This document shows, one piece after another, positions 14,000-25,025 of a stretch of DNA of 64,000 nt (positions within the stretch are counted from its first letter, which is position 1; each line of letters starts with the position of its first letter). Under the pieces are notes generated by a model. The model did not search any database, had not been told where the DNA came from, and was given only the letters and a program-made list of their open reading frames with translations. A program made the position numbers and the translations under genes. The stretch comes from Hygrophila difformis. Taxonomy: Eukaryota > Streptophyta > Magnoliopsida > Lamiales > Acanthaceae. The DNA lies in assembly GCA_030278955.1 (NCBI GenBank), contig JAOANR010000014.1:807063-871062 (forward strand). The letters run 5' to 3'.

Positions 14000-14764
14000 T
14001 GTGGTTAATTAGGGAATTTTTTTCAATTCTAAATGGGCCGCCTTACTTTTGGGCTAATCTAATATGGGCCCAGAGGAAGTTAAGACACCATCAAAATTCA
14101 AAAGCCGACCTCGCGCGGTTCTTTACTTTTCCTTTTTTTGGATGAGCAGTTCTTTACTTTTCTTGATACTAGAAGATAAAAGTAGATTACTATTAGATTG
14201 TGCATTTGTACATAAGTAAGTATATAAATACTAGCAGTTGATTGTGTTGTTTCAAGTAAGTTTTAAAAAGGAACTGTATTGCTTTGCCTTTATATTAACT
14301 TTTGGTAAACAAAAAAAAAAAAAAAAAGGAAAGAAAGAAAAGTTTGAAAAAAAAAATTCAAAGATGTAGGAGCACAACAATTAACAACGGTGGGAGAAGA
14401 GAAGACTTCTCTAGCGAAAAAAGAAGCACATGGCCAAATTGAAGAAGTGAAAAGGTGCAGTACTAGGGTTTAGAATGGAGATTCTTTCATTGCATGTGCC
14501 AATTTGGAAATGTTATTTAATTATTATGGATTATATATATATATAGTACGTATATTATTATATGGAGTAATATAGTAGTAATAATATAGTTTTAGATTAC
14601 ATGTAAAGGAAAAGAGGAGTAGTGGAGAGAGGGGAGGGTGAGCGCGACAAGTCGACAAGAGACAAGGCGGGTTTGCATTTCATTGCAATGCATGTGGAAC
14701 AGGTGGCAAGGCAACCACGTGCAGTATTTTTTGCAATGAGAATAAATAAATGGATAAAATAATA
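14000..14764. other. Intergenic, 5' flank of eL20 pseudogene
   Basis: AT-rich DNA with a poly-A run at about 14310 and a (TA)n tract at 14532-14545. No coding exon is recognised; the short minus-strand frames at 14.6-14.8 kb look random. Confidence 0.4.
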
Positions 14765-15022
14765 CTCCTTCCATTTCAAATTAATGTTCCTTTTTTATTT
14801 CTGCACACAATCTAATATACTTTTTAAATTTTTAATATCTCAAAATATATACAAGTAGAAATTATGTAAAATATATATTCTAAAATTATACGATTAGACG
14901 AATCTAACAAAACCGAACTTGACTATTTTTTTCAAATATATAATTACAATAATATCGAGTCAAAATTGAACAATGAACAGTGTCAAAAAGTCAAATGGGA
15001 ATATTATTGTGGAACGGATGAG
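14765..15022. mobile_element. Stowaway-like MITE (short form)
   Basis: The ends CTCCTTCCATTTCAAATTAA and TGTGGAACGGATGAG are inverted repeats with TA duplications outside them. The interior shows 'attctaaaattatacgattagacgaatctaacaa', the shared family core. Length is about 258 bp. Confidence 0.8.
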
Positions 15023-15305
15023 TAATAATAATACGAGTGGTGTAGTGTGTGGGAAGTAGTACTCCAGTAGATTATTCATGGCAGGAAAACATGTCTCGTG
15101 GTCGTGGAATAATTTTACCTCGCTCTTAGGAAAATTAAAAATAAAAATGAATGGTTAAATACAGCTAGCTAGTGATAATAAAAATACTACTACTACTACT
15201 ACTGTGGTCTGGTGTGGTGGTGATAGATATATCCAGATTCCAGACCAGATGAAAACCGGGGGCCGTACGTGTGGCGTGTGGGGGGAACCTGTGGATTATG
15301 TAGTA

Positions 15306-15756
15306 CTCCTCCGTTCCATTAAAAGTAGTCATTATTCTTTTTTGGTATCAATAAGGTTGGCCACTTTCCCTTTTAAGCAAATTAGATTAACATAAACATG
15401 ATTAAAAACCCCACAATAACAATTATACGTTCTGCACAAAGTTCATATACATGTTTAACCATTAATATCTCAAAATGGGTATAAATAAAAATTATACAAA
15501 ATATATATTCTAAAACTATACGATTAGACGATTCCAACAAGACCATACCTGATTATATATTTTTTTTTCTTTCTACATCATTACGATAACATTAAATCAA
15601 AGTTAAATAATAAATATGGTTAAAAGTCAAATGTAACTATTATAAATTAGATGGATGAATTAGTCAAATTTACTCACACTACTTTAACTACTAAACACTA
15701 CAATCTAAATTCATGTGACACAAAGAAAGTGGTCACTTTTAATAAGACGAATGGAG
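15306..15756. mobile_element. Stowaway-like MITE (long form)
   Basis: The ends CTCCTCCGTTCCATTAAAAG and TAATAAGACGAATGGAG are inverted repeats, with TA on both sides. The core 'attctaaaactatacgattagacgattccaacaa' is present. Length and end sequence match the element at 7683-8131 in opposite orientation, so these two belong to one subfamily. Confidence 0.8.
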
Positions 15757-17039
15757 TACTTTACTTGTAGTCAAGCCAGATTGTATCTGTGATTGACCAA
15801 TACCCAACTCCCAATAGCCTTACCATTTACCTACCACTAACTACTACTTCTAATTAACTAGAACTAATAGTAATAATAATAAAATTAATAATAATAATTC
15901 TCCTATGTATTTTTTGACTTCTTCGTATAATCTAATTTACTTTTTCAAACAGCTAATATCTCAAAATATATACAATTAAAATTTATATAATATATATTAC
16001 CATTTCATAGCCTGTATAGACGATTCAGTAAATATATATATATAAATATGACAAAATTATATGATGATTATATGATTATAATAAGATTGAGTACGGGATA
16101 TATATATATATATATAGCTGCGGCATGATGCACATTAGTGAATGATAAATACATCACCACTCTCACTCTCAATCTGTGTCTCCATCTATATGACTAATCA
16201 ATCGCACTATTCTATTCTTTCCAAAAACGGATAAAATAGTAGTAACAAGCTAGGGCAAGAATATCAATAACGTATACTACTACTAATGGAGTATAAAATA
16301 CGTAGTAGTATACTCGACTCCACCCGTTGAATTGGTAATGGTGATTCCTCTCACGAATTGACAATGACAATTAATACTACTATTTAATAAGCAAAATTGT
16401 AGTAGTAAATGAAATATAGAGTAGGAGTAGTACAAGAAAGAGAAAGAAATGGAATTAATTTTGGAAGGTTGAATTGGCAATTCCAAGTGCAACCCCAACC
16501 CCACCCACTAGGGGGCAGGCAGGGGCAGGGCAGGGCACCACAAAAATTAAAATTAAGACATACAGTAGTAGGAGTATAGTTAATTGCAGTGGCAGTGGTA
16601 AGAGTAACAGTACTACTGGTTACTCTCCTTTTTTTCCATCTAACGGTAGGATCACCACTGCTTAATACTACTCCCTCACCATTCCACTCAAAGTGTTTTT
16701 GCTTTCACTTTTGCCACTTATTTATTGATCCACTTTAACCTGATATACCAAAAAAATATACTACATTTTAAGATATTAAGTGACTATCACCCCGACCATA
16801 ATAAATAACCATTCACATTTCACATTTTGAATTTTCAGTTTTTCACACCCACGCCTTCCTTTCTCCTAATTAATTCAATTCGCTAGCCCACACATATGCT
16901 ATATTCCTGTCCTCTCCTCTGTTGCTCCTCCGGCACGATACAGTACTCATGGACCAGCATATACTACTACTACTACTATTCAATTCATTTTAATAAATAG
17001 TATTACCTCCTATTCAATTCATTTTAATAAATACTATTA
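15757..17039. other. Intergenic with short tandem tracts
   Basis: No gene is recognised. There are (TAA)n-like and (TA)n runs at 15870-15895, 16037-16047 and 16098-16118. A lone CTCCCTCACC end at about 16669 has no partner. Direct repeats of 'ttcaattcattttaataaata' occur at about 16980 and 17012. Confidence 0.4.
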
Positions 17040-17292
17040 CCTCCGTCCCAATAGAAGTATTATGTATTATGTTTGATTTTTTGTTACTGTTCATTGTTCA
17101 ATTTTAACTCAATATTATTATAAATATATATTTTTAATAAAATAGTTGAATTCAGTCTTATTAGGTTCGTCTAATCGTATAGTTTTAGAATATATTTTGC
17201 ATAATTTTTAGTTCTATATATTTTGAGATATTAATAATAAAAAAAATGTTATGCAGGAATGAAACATGACATTTCAAGTGGGACGGAGGGAG
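17040..17292. mobile_element. Stowaway-like MITE (short form)
   Basis: The ends CCTCCGTCCCAATAGAAGTA and AAGTGGGACGGAGGGAG are inverted repeats with TA target duplications. It contains the family core 'cgtctaatcgtatagttttagaatatat'. Length is about 253 bp. Confidence 0.8.
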
Positions 17293-17943
17293 TAATACGA
17301 AAATCCGAATAATCTTAACTCATTTCACACGCACGTCCTACTCATTTTTACACTATGGGAGAGGTAGACAAAATATACTACGTAGTATATGACATGTGGG
17401 ATTAAGAATCTTAATACACATTATCAACATGGGCATATCAAATAGGGATTCTACAAAATATGATGCATTTAGCCTAATTTTGTAGTAGTATTAAAATTAT
17501 GTAAATAGTACGTAATAATAATGATTGAAAACTACATAATTTTTGCCAGTGCAATGACCTGGCGTGAAGGGACCAACTAAGCAATATATATATCAAGACA
17601 AAATTTGCCAGTTCAATGACAACTACATAATGCTTTAAATAATCAATTACTCACAGAGTTAAATAAATACAAATCCACACCAATAATAGTTTTTATTCCT
17701 TTGGAAGAATGAAACGCAGCAAAGAGGAAACCAGGAAAAGAAAAAAAAGAAAAACCAATTGCATTGCAAACAATGACTCTGACCGATCAAATTCTTACTT
17801 TTCAATAAATAAACTTATGAAGACTGTTTTTTTTTTTTTTCTTTTGAATCAATTATGACAGGACAGTGGACATGTAGACAGACGCCAAACAAAGCATTGA
17901 TTGAAGAATGAATGACACAGAAAGAAAGGGCAATTTGGTCATA
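17293..17943. other. 3' flank of CYP710A
   Basis: AT-rich; no exon recognised. A 9-bp phrase 'ttcaatgac' and 'caatatatata' recur near 17540-17630 as a weak local duplication ('ttgccagtgcaatgac' / 'ttgccagttcaatgac'). Confidence 0.35.
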
Positions 17944-19470
17944 TCATGACAGAGAGGGGAATTGGGTGCATCGCGGCTTTAGGAAGACCCTGCAATCGTC
18001 CTTTGGGACGATCGTCGGGACGTAGGCGATTTCATCGCAGCCGTCCGTTCTGTCCCTCTTGAAATCCACCAAAGTGGCGAACATGGCAATGAACAGCATC
18101 AGATGATTTATAGCGTACCTCTGCCCCACGCACTGGTGGGCCCCAGCGCCAAATGCTAAAAAGTTCTTTTTGTAAACCCGGTCCTCCTGCCGCTCCTCCA
18201 TGAACCGTTCCGGGTCGAACCGCTCCGGCTCCGTAAACCCCTGGAAGGACGAGTCCAACACCGATGGAAAGACGATCGTGCCCTTCGGGATAACGTAATT
18301 CTCCGTCAACGGGAAATCCACTCCGGCGATGTGCGGCACCATTGTCGCAGGAGCTCGGATTCTCACCACCTCCCTCGCCACCGCCTCCGTGTACTTCATC
18401 TCCCTCAGCTGCTCGCCGCTGATCACGTCGTCTGGCGACCAGTGGGAAGCGACCTCCTCCCTCACGCGTTCGAGAACATTCGGATGCGAATCCAGGAAGG
18501 TAACCGCCCACAGCAAGGATGAAGTGGATGCGTCCTGCGACGCGAACAGGAAATCGAAGAGATGTCCGCCGATTTCCCTGCAGCTGTAGTCGAACGGCTT
18601 CTCCGCGTACTCTCTCAGATTCTCCTGCATCCAGAAGTCAATTAGGCAAGTAGGTTCGTATCCGGCTTTCATCCGCTTCTCGCTCTCCTCCGCGCAGCCG
18701 GTTAGGGTTTCCACGAGCCTAGCCACCGCCAACCTGGCGTCTCTGAAGGCGAACCCTGGAAAATCGAAGGGGAGCTTCATCAATCCGACGTTGAAGAAGT
18801 TATAATCCCGATTGAAGCGCTTGCGCGCGTCGTCGGTCAAATAGGGGCCAACGAAAACCGTCTGAGAGGTCTCGAGGTTCATGTCGCGGCAGAGGATCCG
18901 AATAGGGATGGATTTGGCGGCATCACGGGCGGATAAACGGCACCAGGAGGCGAGATGGCTGACAATAATCCGTTGTTGGATGACGGTGTAGGTCTGGAGG
19001 GCTTTGGGGGTGAAATTGGGGGCAATACGGCGGCGCAGATCCTTGTGGTCCTGGCCGAACATGTAAATCAAGTTGTGGTCGCCGAAGAGCTTCTTGCCGA
19101 AAGGGTGGCCGATGAGGTGGAAGGCGTCGGGGCGGACGTTGGAGAAGATTTTGTGGGAGAGGTCGGTGGAGTAAATGTAAAGAATGTAGCGGCCGATGAT
19201 GTAGTTGGCGGAGAGGCCTAAAGGGGAGGATTTGGCCAGGGAGGATTGGCGGGCCCAGAAGGAGGAAGGATTGGAGACGAGGGAGATGGCGCTGCCGAGG
19301 AAGGGGAAGACGAGGGAAGGGCCAGGGAGGAAGCGTTTCTTGTTGAGGTAGGAGATCTGTTCGAGGAGGAGGAGGAGGGCAAAGGCAGAGAGCAGGTAAG
19401 GAATGCAGGGGAGAATCATGCTGTACAAGGAAAAGGAAGAGGAAGAGGAGAAGAACCCCAGCAGCTCCAT
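17944..19470 (-). CDS. CYP710A: Sterol C-22 desaturase, cytochrome P450 family CYP710A
   Basis: ER-bound P450 that introduces the C22 double bond into sitosterol-type sterols to give stigmasterol. It is a single exon of 508 codons, as usual for this family (about 500 aa). Visible parts in order: N-terminal membrane anchor ([15 protein letters not shown]), proline hinge FLPGPS, the family signature [20 protein letters not shown]-helix FASQDAST, the ExxR motif [13 protein letters not shown], and the heme loop [10 protein letters not shown] with the axial Cys at about residue 447. The whole length resembles Arabidopsis CYP710A1 as I remember it. Two residues after ExxR differ from that protein (RIRAP where I recall RYRPP). 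The first ATG is called here, but a TATA-like box only about 20 bp upstream makes Met18 (ATG at 19419) a credible alternative start. No intron or disruption is seen. Confidence 0.95.
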   Translation of the reverse strand: MELLGFFSSSSSFSLYSMILPCIPYLLSAFALLLLLEQISYLNKKRFLPGPSLVFPFLGSAISLVSNPSSFWARQSSLAKSSPLGLSANYIIGRYILYIYSTDLSHKIFSNVRPDAFHLIGHPFGKKLFGDHNLIYMFGQDHKDLRRRIAPNFTPKALQTYTVIQQRIIVSHLASWCRLSARDAAKSIPIRILCRDMNLETSQTVFVGPYLTDDARKRFNRDYNFFNVGLMKLPFDFPGFAFRDARLAVARLVETLTGCAEESEKRMKAGYEPTCLIDFWMQENLREYAEKPFDYSCREIGGHLFDFLFASQDASTSSLLWAVTFLDSHPNVLERVREEVASHWSPDDVISGEQLREMKYTEAVAREVVRIRAPATMVPHIAGVDFPLTENYVIPKGTIVFPSVLDSSFQGFTEPERFDPERFMEERQEDRVYKKNFLAFGAGAHQCVGQRYAINHLMLFIAMFATLVDFKRDRTDGCDEIAYVPTIVPKDDCRVFLKPRCTQFPSLS

Positions 19471-19486
19471 GCTTCCGTCCGAGCTA

Positions 19487-19494
19487 CTTATATA
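19487..19494 (-). promoter_or_regulatory. TATA-like box upstream of CYP710A
   Basis: The minus strand reads CTATATAAG, ending about 17 bp before the first ATG (19470). A TATA box normally sits 25-35 bp before the transcription start, which would put the start at or just inside the first ATG. This box would then favour initiation at Met18. Confidence 0.4.
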
Positions 19495-19567
19495 GTCGTC
19501 CTCCTGTTGTTGTTGTACCAGTACTAGTATTAGTACTACTAGTTTCCCAAATTCCTAAAAGAGTAAA

Positions 19568-19597
19568 GCCGCCGCCGCCGCCGCCGCCGCCGCCGCC
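19568..19597. repeat. (GCC)10 trinucleotide repeat
   Basis: Ten perfect GCC units (GGC on the coding strand of CYP710A) lie about 100 bp upstream of the first ATG, in the promoter or leader. It is GC-rich in an otherwise AT-rich flank and likely to vary in length. Confidence 0.95.
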
Positions 19598-20027
19598 CCT
19601 TATAATTAGCTGTGGCCTTCGAGTATGTATGTATGGGTTCGGAGGAGGAGGAAGGAGATGGAGAAGACGAAGAAGAAGAAGAAACAGGGTGAGAATAATG
19701 TCACAAGTACTCAAGTAGTAGTAGTAAGTAGTAACTAGCCGCCAAGCAGACCAGGACCAAGGTACAAATAAATACTTCCAAATATCCCCCACACCACACA
19801 CACACTCTCTCTCAATTCTACTACTAGTAGCTACGCAAAAAAAAAAATTCTACTACTAGTAAAAGGAGTGAATGGCGCGAATGGGTTAATTGGATTTGGC
19901 AGTGTGTCATGAACGAGGGCCTCGGGGGCTATACCCTGAACCCTCCTGTATCCTCCTGTACCCTATAATCTGTAGGCCTGTAATCTGTATCCTGTATTCT
20001 GTTTGGGGAGTCAGCATATATCATATA

Positions 20028-20508
20028 CTCCCTCCGTCCCACGAAGTTTGAACCCTATTCCTTTTTGGGGTATCCCACGAAGTTTGAACCCTTTCCGTTT
20101 TTAGAAAATTAAATTAATATAAGTTTGATTAGAATCTTAATTATTGTCAAATCTCATTAAAAATACTTATTTTTACTATTCTGCACAAATTCCAATGCAT
20201 TATTACTTTCCTATACAAAGTCCCTTATATTTCTTTAACTCTTAATATTACAAAATTGATATAAATAAAAATTGTATAAAATATATATTCTAAAACTACA
20301 CGATTAGACGATTCTAACAAGACCACACTTGAATATTTTTCTCAAATTACATCACTACGATAATATTAAGTCAAAGTTAAACAATAAACAGTATCAAAAT
20401 TCATTATAATCTTAAACACAAATACCCACACCACTTTAATTACTAAACTCCACTACCTAAATTACCGTGTCCAAAAGAAAGGCTTCAATCTTCGTGGGAC
20501 GGAGGGAG
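20028..20508. mobile_element. Stowaway-like MITE (long form)
   Basis: The ends CTCCCTCCGTCCCACGAAG and CTTCGTGGGACGGAGGGAG are an essentially perfect 19-bp inverted repeat with TA on each side. Near the left end 'cccacgaagtttgaaccc' is present twice in tandem. The core 'attctaaaactacacgattagacgattctaacaa' is present. It is a well-preserved copy, about 481 bp. Confidence 0.9.
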
Positions 20509-20517
20509 TACTTAGTA

Positions 20518-20776
20518 TTCCTTCCGTCCCACTTAAGTTGTCTTGTTTCACATTTGCCCACAATCTCAGACATTTTTTCAACAGCTAATATTTCAAAATG
20601 CGTATAACAAAAAATTATGTAAAATATATATTCTAAAACTACATGATTATACGACTCTAACAAGATCCAACTCGATTATTTTTTCCAAATATATACATGC
20701 AATAAAATCGAGTCAAAGTAAAACAATGAACAGTGTCAAAAAGTCAAACATGACACGTTAGCTGGGACGGAGGGAG
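20518..20776. mobile_element. Stowaway-like MITE (short form), next to the previous one
   Basis: The ends TTCCTTCCGTCCCACTTAAG and TAGCTGGGACGGAGGGAG are inverted repeats with flanking TA. The core 'attctaaaactacatgattatacgactctaacaa' is present. It begins only about 10 bp after the preceding element, so two related elements inserted side by side. Confidence 0.85.
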
Positions 20777-20783
20777 TAGTAGA

Positions 20784-21613
20784 TTTAACCAAATCAACAT
20801 AAGTGAGTAGTAGATTTGACCAACATATAAGAATAATAGATTTGATTAAAAGTGTTTGGTAGATTAGCAGATCTGCTTGGTAGATTAGCAAATATGATCA
20901 AATTGGAGGAAGGGTATTTTTAGAAAATATGATCTGCTTAGTATTCTGCCTCAAATTGGAGCAAAGCAAATCGGTTTTGAGCATATTTGCCTCATTCTGT
21001 TCGTCTAATCTATCCTTTACCAAACATTGAAAAACAGCATATAATGTTCAAATATGTTGTGTAATCTGCCGCCAACCAAACAGGCTCAATATACTAGTAC
21101 TCCTCTTCTTTTTTTGGAGAAGCCATTGAAGGCCTGGTAAAGTGGTGGGAGCCCATGCTACACAATTACAAAGGGGAATAAAAGTGAGGGATAGGAGGCC
21201 TGTGGGGAATCGAACTCCAACATTTCGTTGGAAATCAATGCACTTAACCATTTGGGCTAAGTCCTCATCCCCTATTCCTGATTTAAAAATACTACTCCCT
21301 CCGTTCCTTTTTACATATGAGGCAAATTTACAGAAATCAAGAAATGTCATAATTATTTTGTAAAGTTACATTTTTATCCTTTCCGAACACAAATCAAGAA
21401 AAAATAGAATTGGAGTAGAGAGAATGAGAATAGCATTTATGAAAATAAAAAAGTAATATTGAAAAATATAATATAAATGTGTAAAATAACAAGTATTTTG
21501 AAATATTTTTTAATTTCTAAAAAAAGAACTAATAAAGAAAGGAAGGGCTTCCTCACTATAGAATTGGACAGGCTGCACTTGCTTCTGCTGCAACAATATT
21601 ACCCATAGCGCTT
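20784..21613. repeat. 0.8-kb direct repeat, left copy
   Basis: This block begins 'tttaaccaaatcaacataag', contains 'agattagcagatctgcttgg', and ends 'cttgcttctgctgca...gcgctt'. It returns at 23848-24594 in the same orientation with scattered substitutions and indels. It includes a SINE-like piece (about 21112-21272) and one CTCCCTCCGTTCC end at 21294 with no partner. The end of the left copy carries a 15-bp insertion (acaatattacccata) relative to the right copy. Confidence 0.8.
21112..21272 (-). mobile_element. tRNA-derived SINE-like element
   Basis: Read on the minus strand it starts 'gggatgaggacttagcccaa'. It shows a box A-like motif (TTAGCCCAAATGGTTAAG) and a box B-like motif (GAGTTCGATTCCCC) spaced as in a tRNA gene, then an unrelated body and an A-rich end (CCAAAAAAAGAAGAG). 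This is the architecture of plant SINEs. The corresponding copy in the right repeat (about 24165-24265) lacks the middle part with box B, so only this copy could retain an internal pol III promoter. Confidence 0.6.
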
Positions 21614-23847
21614 CTTTCGTATACATTTTCACCAACCGCTTCGTACCCGTGGCTGCTCCCGGCTACATTTGCATGCCCAAACATATTCATTGTCGGGGTC
21701 GTGCCAAATATGCTCTCCATCACACTTCCCGACTCTAAATTGGCGAATGGAAAATTTCGTTCGGCGTCGTAATTTGTTGAGTGTTGTGTATCTTGTATCC
21801 CTTATATTAAAAACAATTTCACAAAACACATGTAAACCTTATAAAATTACTTCAACATAATATGTAGATGACGTATTTCAACCACACTACAGTGTATCCG
21901 TTAAAACAAATTTTACTAGCAGTGTAAAAATAAAACTTACGGTTCAGACCTCGCTCTTCCTCGTCGTGTGAATGCCACTCGCCCTGGTACCATGTGCTAC
22001 CGCTTAGCCGCTCAAGCCAAGACATTGTTCTGTGTAGTGGATCAATCACCTTTAAGTAACAACATAACAATTTTACCGATGTATTAATACACTTAAATAA
22101 GATCACAATAAAAAATAATAAAGTGTAGATAAATTATATTACAATAATAAAATATGTTTAATAGTAATAACAATAATTTTAATTATTATAAACTACAATA
22201 TGTTAATAATTTTTTCAATAATAATAGCAATAATAACAATAGTAATAATAATGATAACACCAATAAGACTATTATTATTAGTAACACTATTTTTATTAAT
22301 AACAGTAATTACTAATCTCCACTATAAGACCAATAATTTCCTGGAAAGGACCGTGCAAGAACCAACAGATTCGTGGGCGGCCAGCTGACGAACCACACAT
22401 TTAACATGGACCTGTGGTTTGTGGTCTATGGGTTCGTGGTGCACACATCGACCACGAACCTCATACCTTACCACGGACCCTGTGGTTCGTGGTTGCAAAT
22501 GGACCATGAACCACAGAGAGATTACCACGGTCCCAGTGCTTCTCTAGGACCATGAACCGCAAAATTACAACGGCCCACAGATTTTACAACGGCCCGCAGA
22601 TTTTACACTAATAACACAACAAAACAAACGATAATAAATTACTTATTTAATATAATTATGATAATTAATAATAATACTAATACTAATAATAATAATAACA
22701 ATATATAACTCACAAATGTAACAAATACTTAAGTTATTAGTAATACTGTAAGTATTAATAATACCAACAACAACAATATTTATTATTCTAAAATAAGTAA
22801 TAATAATAGTAACCATTAATGTAAAATTAAGTAATAATAATAGTAACCATGAATCTAAAATAAATAATACCAACAACAATAATATTTATTAACATAAATT
22901 CTGAAATAATAATAAAAGAGAAAAAATAATTTAAAATCTGTGATGTAAATTTTTTTTTTAAAAAAAGAATATCATACGCAACGATGAATTAAAAAAAAAA
23001 TCACTTTTCTTTATTTACTAAATATAATATGATGACTACAAAAGGGAATTTAACTGAATTACTACATACCATTGCTAAAGAAACCATAGATCTACAATTT
23101 AGGCTTAACAAAACCAACATCACTCATTACACACATTAAATAACTTAGATCCGAAACGAAAACTAACAATTTATTTAGACAACCATTTCAAAGCAACAAT
23201 TTAAAGATAAATCTCTTACCGAGTGGTCGTACCCTGGAGCCTTAATTCTTCAATTCTTTGTCTCACTGGATGCTCCCAAATTGCGCAAGATAAATCTTGC
23301 TTCCCTTATAAATTCTCCAGTTAAACATGAATGTTGGACAGTGCAAATGAAAGAGTATAATTTAGAGATCCAAATTTATTGGTTTCATCCATGGTGGGTG
23401 GTCAGGAATAAATTCTGTCCACCATGCCGGGGTTGGGATAATAATACTAGGTTCGTAAAAAAACCACTTCAATGACCGAACCACTTTCCCATTTCCCAAT
23501 GCCTGATGGGGAATAAATCCAGCCCCACATCAGGGCAAAGGTTCGTGCACGAACCACATGGACCGTGGTCAATGTAAAAAACCACGAATCCATTGCCACG
23601 TAGAACCGTGGTTCGTCTTCAACGCTTAGGGCTCGTGGACGGTCCCTGCCGTTGACGACGACCCAGCCGTTCTTAATCACCCTTACTAATTAATCCCATG
23701 GATCGTGCTTCTTAACCCGGTTCGTATACGAACCAACACACGAACCAGGGCCTTTTTGGCCTTTTCGGGTACAAAAGTTAATGAATTTTGGCGGCTGACA
23801 AAAAAGAGTATTGTCAGGACCTGACCGGGCACTGCGTGTTCGGACTC
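21614..23847. other. 2.2-kb segment between direct repeats, probably transposon-derived
   Basis: The edges 21614-22060 and 23200-23840 are non-repetitive. 22140-22320 and 22640-22920 are (TAA/TTA)-rich. On the minus strand two short open stretches look exon-like: about 21970-22050 (MSWLERLSGSTWYQGEW) and about 21600-21830. I do not recognise the product. GC-richer parts (22380-22580, 23480-23760) repeat the words 'ggttcgtgg', 'accatgaaccac' and the palindromes 'ttcgtgcacgaa' and 'ggttcgtatacgaacc'. No clear termini or target duplication were found. Confidence 0.4.
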
Positions 23848-24594
23848 TTTAACCAAATCAACAGAAGTGAGTAGTAGATTTGAAACAGATAAGAATAACA
23901 GATTTCATTAAAAGTGTTTGGTAGATTAGCAGATCTGCTTGGTGGATTAGCAAATTTGATCAAATTGGAGGAAGGGTATTTTTAGAAAATATGATCTGCT
24001 TAGTATTCTGCCTCAAATTGGAGCAAATCGGTTTTGAGCATATTTGCCTCATTCTGTTCGTCTAATCTATCATTTACCAAACATTGAAAAACAGCATATA
24101 ATGTTCAAATATGTTGTGTAATCTGCCGCCAACCAAACAGGCTCAATATACTATCACTCCTCTTTGTTTTGGAGAAGCCATCGAAGGCCTGATAAAGTGG
24201 TGGTGGGAGCCCTTTCGTTGGAAATCAATGCACTTAACCATTTGGGCTAAATTCTCATCCCCTACTCCTCATTTAAAAATACTACTCCCTCCGTTCCTTT
24301 TGACATGAGTCAAATTTACACAAATCAAGAAATGTCATCATTATTATGTAAAGTTACATTTTTATCCCTTTCCGAACATAAATCAAGAAAAAATAGAGTT
24401 GGAGTGGAGAGAATGAGAATAGCATTTATGAAAATAAAAGAGTAATATTGAAAAATATAATATAAATGTGTAAAATAACAAGTATTTTGAAATATTTTTT
24501 AATTTCTAAAAAGAGAACTAATTAATAAAGAAAGGAATGACTTCCCCACTATAGAATTGGACAGGCTGCTGCACTTGCTTCTGCTGCAGCGCTT
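23848..24594. repeat. 0.8-kb direct repeat, right copy
   Basis: Second copy of the block at 20784-21613, same orientation. It starts 'tttaaccaaatcaacagaag' and ends 'cttctgctgcagcgctt'. It is about 80 bp shorter, mainly because the middle of the SINE-like part is missing (between 'ggtgggagcc' and 'ctttcgttgg'). Confidence 0.8.
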
Positions 24595-24788
24595 GGCCCT
24601 TTTAAGTTTCTAGCGGAGTATGTCTTGCTTTTTGTTTCAGTTGCCTATATGTTATTCTCATGTGAACCTGTATTATTGAAGTTCCTAGCGGAGGCAAATT
24701 TAGTGCCTCTTGAAGCTTTACTTCTAATTAGGTTATCTTCTTCTCTATCTCGTCTGTCAACGCATTTGCCTTCAATCACAGCACCGTA

Positions 24789-24842
<54 letters not shown>

Positions 24843-25025
24843 ATGGTCTATAGGTGTAAGCGGCGGCTTCATTCATCAATCCATTATTACTTCAAAGTAG
24901 CTAAATATATTGCTGCCTGCCTGCCTGTACAAAAAATTGGTATGCATGCATGCTGCTCTTAACTAACTGCCCACAATCAAACACAGGCATAATTTCTCAA
25001 CCATATATTCTGGACGAAAAGGGTA
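24595..25025. repeat. Intergenic with (TA)n microsatellite at about 24786-24838
   Basis: About 25 TA units occur in a nearly pure run. Around it, 'agtttctagcgga' and 'agttcctagcgga' form a weak local duplication at 24605 and 24680. No coding exon is recognised. Confidence 0.7.

Noticed and set aside
16668..16700. CTCCCTCACC terminus of a MITE
   Set aside because: No matching right end within 600 bp; cannot define an element.
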